Positions 58,929-64,000 of a DNA stretch of 64,000 nt are shown here, in pieces. This stretch comes from Raphanus sativus (lineage: Eukaryota; Streptophyta; Magnoliopsida; Brassicales; Brassicaceae), in the NCBI RefSeq assembly GCF_000801105.2, contig NC_079516.1, positions 12,276,001 through 12,340,000 of the forward strand, in the 5' to 3' direction. The notes under the pieces are model-generated. The model had not been told where the DNA came from and did no database searches. It saw only the letters and a list, made by a program, of their open reading frames with translations. How positions within the stretch are numbered: position 1 is the first letter of the stretch; the number at the start of each line of letters is the position of its first letter. A program made the position numbers and the translations under genes.

Positions 58929-60377
58929 ATGGAGAAACTCTCTTACAACTCCTATCCAAACTCAACCGACTCATCTCCTCGATCTCGCGAGATCGATTTC
59001 GACAACCCTTCGCCATGGGACGATCAGAACCACCACAACCAACAGAGCTACAAAGTGAGGTTCATGTGCAGCTACGGCGGCAAGATTCAGCCGCGTCCTC
59101 ACGATAACCAGCTTACTTACGTCAACGGTGAGACCAAGATTCTCTCCGTAGATCGCGGGATCAGATTCCCCGTCTTGGCCTCCAAGCTCTCCGCCGTGTG
59201 CGGCGGCGATGGAGACGTTTTGTTTAAGTATCAGCTTCCGGGAGAGGATCTAGACGCGTTGATCTCCGTTACCAACGATGATGATCTCGAGCACATGATG
59301 CATGAGTACGATCGCTTGCTTCGTGTGTCGTCTAAGCCTGCGAGGATGCGTCTGTTTCTCTTCCCGGTTGTTTCTTCCGGTGGGTTTGGATCGGAGGGCT
59401 CTACTCATTCGGATCGTGATCGGTTCGTTGAGGCGTTGAATACAGGTATTAACCGGTCTGAACCGGATAAAACCGTAACCGCTCCGTTGAATAGTGCTGA
59501 TTTTCTGTTTGGGACGGAGAAAGTTGCGGTTTCTCCGCCGGCGGCGGCGGCGGTACCGGTGGTGATGGAGCATCATCCGCCGGTGATCCAACCGGATCAC
59601 GCGGCGGAGATGCACAATCAAATGCTTGAGTTTCAGAGGATGCAAGTTAGGGATCAAGAACAGTTACTTCAACAGCAAGAAGCTGTTTATAGAAGGAAGA
59701 GTGAAGACGGTTTAATCTTCTCTCCGCCCTACGCACCGCCGCCGCAGATGACGGTTCAACAAAACAATACACAAGCTCCTCCAATGACCTTCTGGCAAGG
59801 AAACCACAATAACACAGGAGGTACGTATCCAACAACCGCTCCGGGAATGGGATTACCGGAGCAGCCGGTATACATGATTCCAGCTCCAGCTCCAACTCCA
59901 ACACCACATCAGGGAGGACCTGTATACCACGCGCCAGGGGTCGTGAGACCAGTACAAGGAAACCAAGGTGGCTACTACCCTCAGGTACAGAGGATACCTT
60001 CGGATACTTACAGGGAACAGCACCAAGCTGCCTACAACGTAGCTCAGCAGCCACCAGTAGGAGCGAGGGCACCACCACAACAACAACAACAACCTCTACC
60101 TTTTACCTCCGTTCCGCCTCAACCGCAGTACTCTGCCGTTCAGCCGCCGCGTCAAGTGGTGGGATTGCCAGATACAACGGCGTATACTCAGGTGAATTAC
60201 GCTGGAGGAATGGGGAAACAAGTTTACTACACGGAGGGACCACCTCCACAGTACCATGGAGGCGTTGGCTTACCTTTGAATGGTATGAGCGAATTTAGAA
60301 CCGGACCAGACGGTAAGCCTGTTGTTATGAACATGTCACCTAAAGTTTCATCACAGAGTTCAGATTCAGCAGTGTGA
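58929..60377 (+). CDS. Octicosapeptide/PB1-domain protein (At5g64430-like)
   Basis: A single-exon gene of 482 aa. The PB1 domain (residues about 41-135) begins YKVRFMCSYGGKIQPRPHDN, contains LSAVCGGDGDVLFKYQLPGE and closes with the acidic OPCA-type segment DLDALISVTNDDDLEHMM. PB1 domains join proteins head-to-tail, and the basic start plus acidic OPCA make this one able to do both. The rest is predicted disordered: Ala/Pro runs, a Gln-rich stretch near EQLLQQQEAVYR (about 240) and a Pro/Gln/Tyr-rich tail. No kinase or DNA-binding domain follows. Its place next to FAAH and the DNA polymerase V copy matches Arabidopsis order. The exact function is unknown. No lesion was seen. Confidence 0.9.
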   Translation: MEKLSYNSYPNSTDSSPRSREIDFDNPSPWDDQNHHNQQSYKVRFMCSYGGKIQPRPHDNQLTYVNGETKILSVDRGIRFPVLASKLSAVCGGDGDVLFKYQLPGEDLDALISVTNDDDLEHMMHEYDRLLRVSSKPARMRLFLFPVVSSGGFGSEGSTHSDRDRFVEALNTGINRSEPDKTVTAPLNSADFLFGTEKVAVSPPAAAAVPVVMEHHPPVIQPDHAAEMHNQMLEFQRMQVRDQEQLLQQQEAVYRRKSEDGLIFSPPYAPPPQMTVQQNNTQAPPMTFWQGNHNNTGGTYPTTAPGMGLPEQPVYMIPAPAPTPTPHQGGPVYHAPGVVRPVQGNQGGYYPQVQRIPSDTYREQHQAAYNVAQQPPVGARAPPQQQQQPLPFTSVPPQPQYSAVQPPRQVVGLPDTTAYTQVNYAGGMGKQVYYTEGPPPQYHGGVGLPLNGMSEFRTGPDGKPVVMNMSPKVSSQSSDSAV

Positions 60378-61215
60378 TGAGGTAACCAGATTATTGTTAA
60401 AACCATTTCAAGTTTCATCATCATCATCATCATCATCATATAATAGTGTAATTGAGATTACTTTGGTATTTGAATGTCTCATAAATAATATTTACTTTCG
60501 TTTTAATCTACTTTATAAAGTTCTTGATTCTGAAATTTCTATAACTTGTTGTCTTATTTTCATGAACCTTGTCTCTTCTGCATGCACTTTTTCTTTTCTT
60601 TTCCTTTTGCCTATGTCAACAAGATTATTACGTAATTTGATTAAATTGCTCGATTGGACTTATTAAACATAACGGTTGTACATGAGAACTGATGTGAAAA
60701 TGAATCATATTTTGTGGAAAATCAACATTTGAAACTCAATAATTGAACTAGAGAAGTAACGATTTTAAACAGTTTATCTCGTTTGATTGAACTTTTATTT
60801 TTTACTACTAGATAAATTCATGGATGGTCCACACGGAAACAAAAATATCAAACCTTATTTTAGGGACAGGTGTTGTGTGAAAGGATGTTAACAAGTTTGA
60901 ATATTTGAGAATCTTTGGAAGGATAGAGACAGCTTTACTAGCTCACTTACCGCCATTGTCGTTAACCCATCAGCTCCAAAAAAAATTTCAATGAAACAAC
61001 AATCATTGTTGTATCATAACCATATCAATGAATGTATCCAAAACAGGTGTCATACATGCCTTTCGTTTCCTGTCATAATCAGAGAGCGTAAGACCACCAC
61101 ACCAAACACTTCATGATCTCTTTTGGAACATGGTGCATGTCTTACTAGATGAAGAACAAAACATATGCAATCAATATACCAAACATATCTATTGATGACA
61201 AAGAGACTAATGTAA
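60378..61215. other. 3' flank of the PB1 gene and spacer
   Basis: It includes a (TCA)n microsatellite at about 60416-60438 in the 3' UTR, then AT-rich DNA. Past 60950 there may be more worn exons of the DNA polymerase V pseudogene, but none was readable. Confidence 0.45.
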
Positions 61216-63231
61216 TATTCAGAGATCAATTCAAGAGCTTCCACTCTACGGAACTCAACCTTAGGATTCACACTTTTCACCACAAGAAACCCAAAGAGTT
61301 GACGTGCGTTCCACGGTCTCCTTCTAAACACTTCCTCAAGAAACTCTACCTTTATTTGAGACTTCTTTGAATCAAAGTACCTTGAATGGTTCTGCCGCCA
61401 GTTTAAGATTCTTCTCCAACAAAGAAGCGAGTGCAGACAATTCCATTGATTCATCCTTGAACAACTCTTTAGCCTTGAAGATCTTCTTCTGGATGATACC
61501 CCATATCCGCTGTAAAAGCCGCTGGCTACTCTCTGCAGTGCTTGGATTCACTAATGCCTGAGCTAAGTTTTAAGTACACTGTCATAACTTGAGGATTCTC
61601 TGTTCAAAACATCACCACAAAAACAAAAACACACAACTCGGTAGAGACTAACATTGAGCATTTAATCATTATCTTTGTAAAAACTTTTTAAGTAATTTTT
61701 TTTTTGTTTGCGACAAAGCTTATTACCTGCTCAATGGACGAGCGCAAAGGAGCTGAAGAACGTGGCAAGAGAGAAAGCAATGTGTCCACGAGGTCCATGC
61801 TTCTGGTTCTTCTTCTTCTTCACCGTCAGCCACATCTTCACCATCACTTTCCAGAAGATCAAGAGAGGAACATTTGAAGCAAAAGCTGAACGACTAAGTG
61901 CCTCAACGCATGATACTGGTAGAAGCTTGTTAAAGACAGGGTGATCAACTGAAATCTTCTCACGGAGCTTGAGAGCTAAGAGCAAAGCATCAGGGTTTCC
62001 AACCTCGATGGCTTGTTCAAACCACTTGTGAAGCTCTGGAGCTTCCATGACATGAGTCACAACAGCTTCAACAGGCGGCTGCGCAGTATAACCAGATGGT
62101 ATCATTAGACTGACTTTCACAGCACGTTAATAAATGGTAGCATATGAGCCTATTATATACCTTCTCAATAAAGTCTAGAAGAACATGAACAACTGGTTCA
62201 TGCAAGTAACGTTTTTTGGCAGCAAGACTGATGAGAGCATTGGTAAACTCTTTGATGATCTGAGAGTCTTTATCAGACTGCCAGTCTTCAACTAGTCTTC
62301 CAGATCGTGCTAACGCACCATAAGCAAACAAACGACCCAATAGGCTTTCTTTCACATCCTGCATCATTTGCAAATCAATAATATCGGTCTAATATTGCAA
62401 ATCCACAAATTTGTCTAGTTTATTCTTTTCTATATGTAATTTTTTATAATTCATCAAAATAATTTTATAATTAAATCCAAAAACTGTAAATGTAAAATAT
62501 ATAAAAATAAATCAATAATTTGTTCTTATACTGCTCTGAATAATCCTTCTAGTAACTAGTTAATGTATAACTATTTCTTGAACATTGATCAGAACCATTC
62601 GAGTCTCTACAACATAAACTCACATAAAACTAAAGGATTATATAAAGAGCTGATACTTACTTGTCCCTTCATGGATGAAGACACACACAAATTATCAGAA
62701 ACGAGTTTAAGCAGCGACTCTAAACTGATGCTAGAGATCATGCCAACAGGTAATGTCAACCCCAAAGCATATCCTTGTCTTGCACACCGTTACAAAAAAC
62801 AAAACATTCTTTGTAGAGTAACTGGATACTAAAAGAACTGAACCAGTGAGAAAAGAGACATTATACCTCTCTTGAAGAAGAGACTCCACGGATAAGCCTA
62901 CGTAGAGCGTATCTAAGAGGCGGTGAGCAGTTATCCAGACCCTCGTTCTTCTCAACTTCAAACATCAAACCTCCGTCTATAGATTCTTTGTCTGGTAAGA
63001 TATCGTATTGCTTCTGAATCTCTTGCAACCTCGTCACCAAGGAGGTGGCAGCTGCTTCTCTAACGGAAGCATCGGGAGAAGTCAAGTCTGTAAAGTAGTT
63101 AAGAGGAAGCTCCGGCAAAGAGGAAGAAGTATCGTCAGCATTCATCTTTGTTTCGTCTTCTTCTTCTCCTCCTCCTCCATATTCTCTGATGAACCGGCGC
63201 TGGTTCTCTTATTCGTACTACCCATACCCAT
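61216..63231 (-). pseudogene. DNA polymerase V / MYBBP1A-like gene, eroded by internal deletions
   Basis: Minus-strand exons match the Arabidopsis At5g64420 protein, a nucleolar POL5/MYBBP1A-type factor of well over 1,000 aa. Intact-looking N-terminal exons are 63145-62867 (SSLPELPLNYFTDLTSPDAS), 62786-62661 (ARQGYALGLTLPVGMISSIS), 62358-62161 (ESLLGRLFAYGALARSGRLV) and from 62078 (VVTHVMEAPELHKWFEQA). At about 61917 the sequence jumps from DHPVFNKLLPV to YHALRHLVVQLLLQ, which lies hundreds of residues later in the family. More joins and frame changes follow: DLLESDGEDVAD, then DLVDTLLSLLPRSSAPLRSS, then NPSTAESSQRLLQRIWGI, then LKLAAEPFK joined straight to YFDSKKSQIKVEFLEEVFRR. Exon 2 lacks an AG acceptor, and the upstream MGMGSTNKRTSAG frame ends in TGA. 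It is a pseudogene. Confidence 0.9.
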
Positions 63232-63359
63232 TGATGAAACACACAGAAGCCGCGAGTTTTTGCTTTGTCGTGAAAAAGGACAAAAGCCTTTGAAAAAAGA
63301 TGTGAATGGGACGGTAACAAATACAAAACCCTAGTCGACGAGTTACGGTTAGTTAAAAC

Positions 63360-63950
63360 CCATGTTCAAAAATTCGCTAGGCGTAACGCGTCCGGTTAGT
63401 CTGAGCCTAGCGAGTTATTAGAAAGGTGGGAAAAAATCGGGGGAGTAAGCGGGGAGTAATTTTCTTTAAAAACAAAAAAAAAATATTTTTTTATAATATA
63501 GGTTTAATATGTGTACATTCGATAGATTACAAACGAAATATCATAGTCTAGTGGTAAGTGGTGCTAAGGGTTTATCCTCTAGCCTAGCTTTGAAACGTAA
63601 GCTATGCAGTTTTGATGGGTTTTTTATCATTTTATTGTAGAAGGGCAAACTTGTAATTTCGTCTGTCCATCTTTTTCCTCGACCTAGTCTTTTACAGAAC
63701 CTGATGTTGCGGCCGTTTTCTCTGTTTTTGAGCATAAATCATCATTTTTTGGTTGATTTTCTTTGATTCAACTCACAATATGATAGATCTATGGTTTATT
63801 AATCTATTCAGAATCTAAATCAACAGAAAATACAAGTTTCTTTTGTCTGAACCGCGTTTTTACCGAATATGGTATATTCGCGGCGGCGGAGCTCCGCCGA
63901 GCGTATCTCCGGCGTGGAATCGGCCGCTCCGGCCGCGTTTTCGAACATGG
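63360..63950. mobile_element. Terminal-inverted-repeat element, 591 bp, 8-bp target duplication
   Basis: The left end CCATGTTCAAAAATTCGC and the reverse complement of the right end CCATGTTCGAAAACGCGG share a 12-bp inverted repeat with one mismatch. GTTAAAAC flanks both sides (63352-63359 and 63951-63958). The ends are GC-rich and the centre AT-rich; no gene is inside. An 8-bp duplication suggests a hAT-type or related non-autonomous element. It sits about 120 bp upstream of the DNA polymerase V pseudogene start. A tRNA-like phrase (TAGTCTAGTGGTAAG, 63545-63559) lies inside but lacks a good B box. Confidence 0.65.
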
Positions 63951-64000
63951 GTTAAAACACACACATTATTCTGATTCGCTTTCGTTATTGGGTTAATCTG

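Noticed and set aside
59647..60078. 143-codon minus-strand frame under the PB1 gene
   Set aside because: It is antisense to a Pro/Gln-rich coding region and shows no family features.
63535..63610. tRNA-like sequence with an A-box-like TAGTCTAGTGGTAAG
   Set aside because: The expected B box reads CTTTGAAACG with several mismatches, and there is no poly-A or target duplication around it.
1..64000. CRISPR arrays, operons, phage or bacterial elements
   Set aside because: Introns, SINEs, Helitrons, a nuclear tRNA with internal pol III boxes and plant gene families show nuclear plant DNA; no spaced-repeat array was seen.

Overview
The window is nuclear DNA from a plant of the mustard family (Brassicaceae), most likely a Brassica-type genome. 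It is AT-rich with GC-richer exons and GT..AG introns, it carries tRNA-derived SINEs and a tRNA-Val(AAC) gene, and its genes closely resemble Arabidopsis thaliana proteins. From memory, the recognisable genes follow the order of A. thaliana At5g64570 down to At5g64420: BXL4, MRS2-2/MGT9, a loricrin-like Cys/His-repeat protein, XND1, FAAH, a PB1-domain protein and a DNA polymerase V (MYBBP1A-like) gene. Several genes I would expect between XND1 and FAAH are absent, and that interval holds transposons and gene fragments.

Layout. 1-8.8 kb has no intact gene: a decayed MULE transposase piece, a Stowaway-like MITE, a non-autonomous Helitron with an internal tandem duplication, two SINEs with near-perfect target duplications, and a second Helitron end. 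8.8-21.9 kb holds three plus-strand genes: BXL4 (5 exons, 778 aa), MRS2-2 (11 exons, 385 aa) and the 570-aa repeat protein, whose leader carries an intron and a 24-codon upstream ORF. XND1 (3 exons, 185 aa) is on the minus strand at 23.9-25.4 kb. A hAT-like MITE lies at 26.0-26.7 kb, followed by about 4.5 kb with no gene.

31,220-39,240 is a structurally complete 8,021-bp CACTA (En/Spm) element flanked by AAG target duplications. It has a TNPD-like transposase with two apparent single-base frameshifts and an uninterrupted TNPA-like gene whose start codon is split by an intron. 39.4-47.9 kb is a graveyard of gene pieces (unknown conserved gene, UBP-like exon, DNA ligase 6-like exon), a foldback element, two Helitron 3' termini and the tRNA gene. 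48.2-49.7 kb is a secreted two-repeat protein of a Brassicaceae-type unknown family. FAAH follows (20 exons, 613 aa, all three catalytic residues present), then a 5'-truncated LINE, the PB1 gene, and the DNA polymerase V homologue, which is clearly a pseudogene eroded by several internal deletions and frameshifts. An 8-bp-TSD terminal-inverted-repeat element closes the window.

The host genes do not form one pathway. BXL4 and XND1 both relate to cell wall and xylem biology, MRS2-2 to magnesium transport and FAAH to N-acylethanolamine breakdown. I see no wholly new system. The most interesting points are the upstream ORF plus LxLxL motifs of the Cys/His-repeat gene, the CACTA element with one broken and one intact gene, the gene-fragment cluster ending at a Helitron terminus, and the step-by-step deletion of the DNA polymerase V copy.
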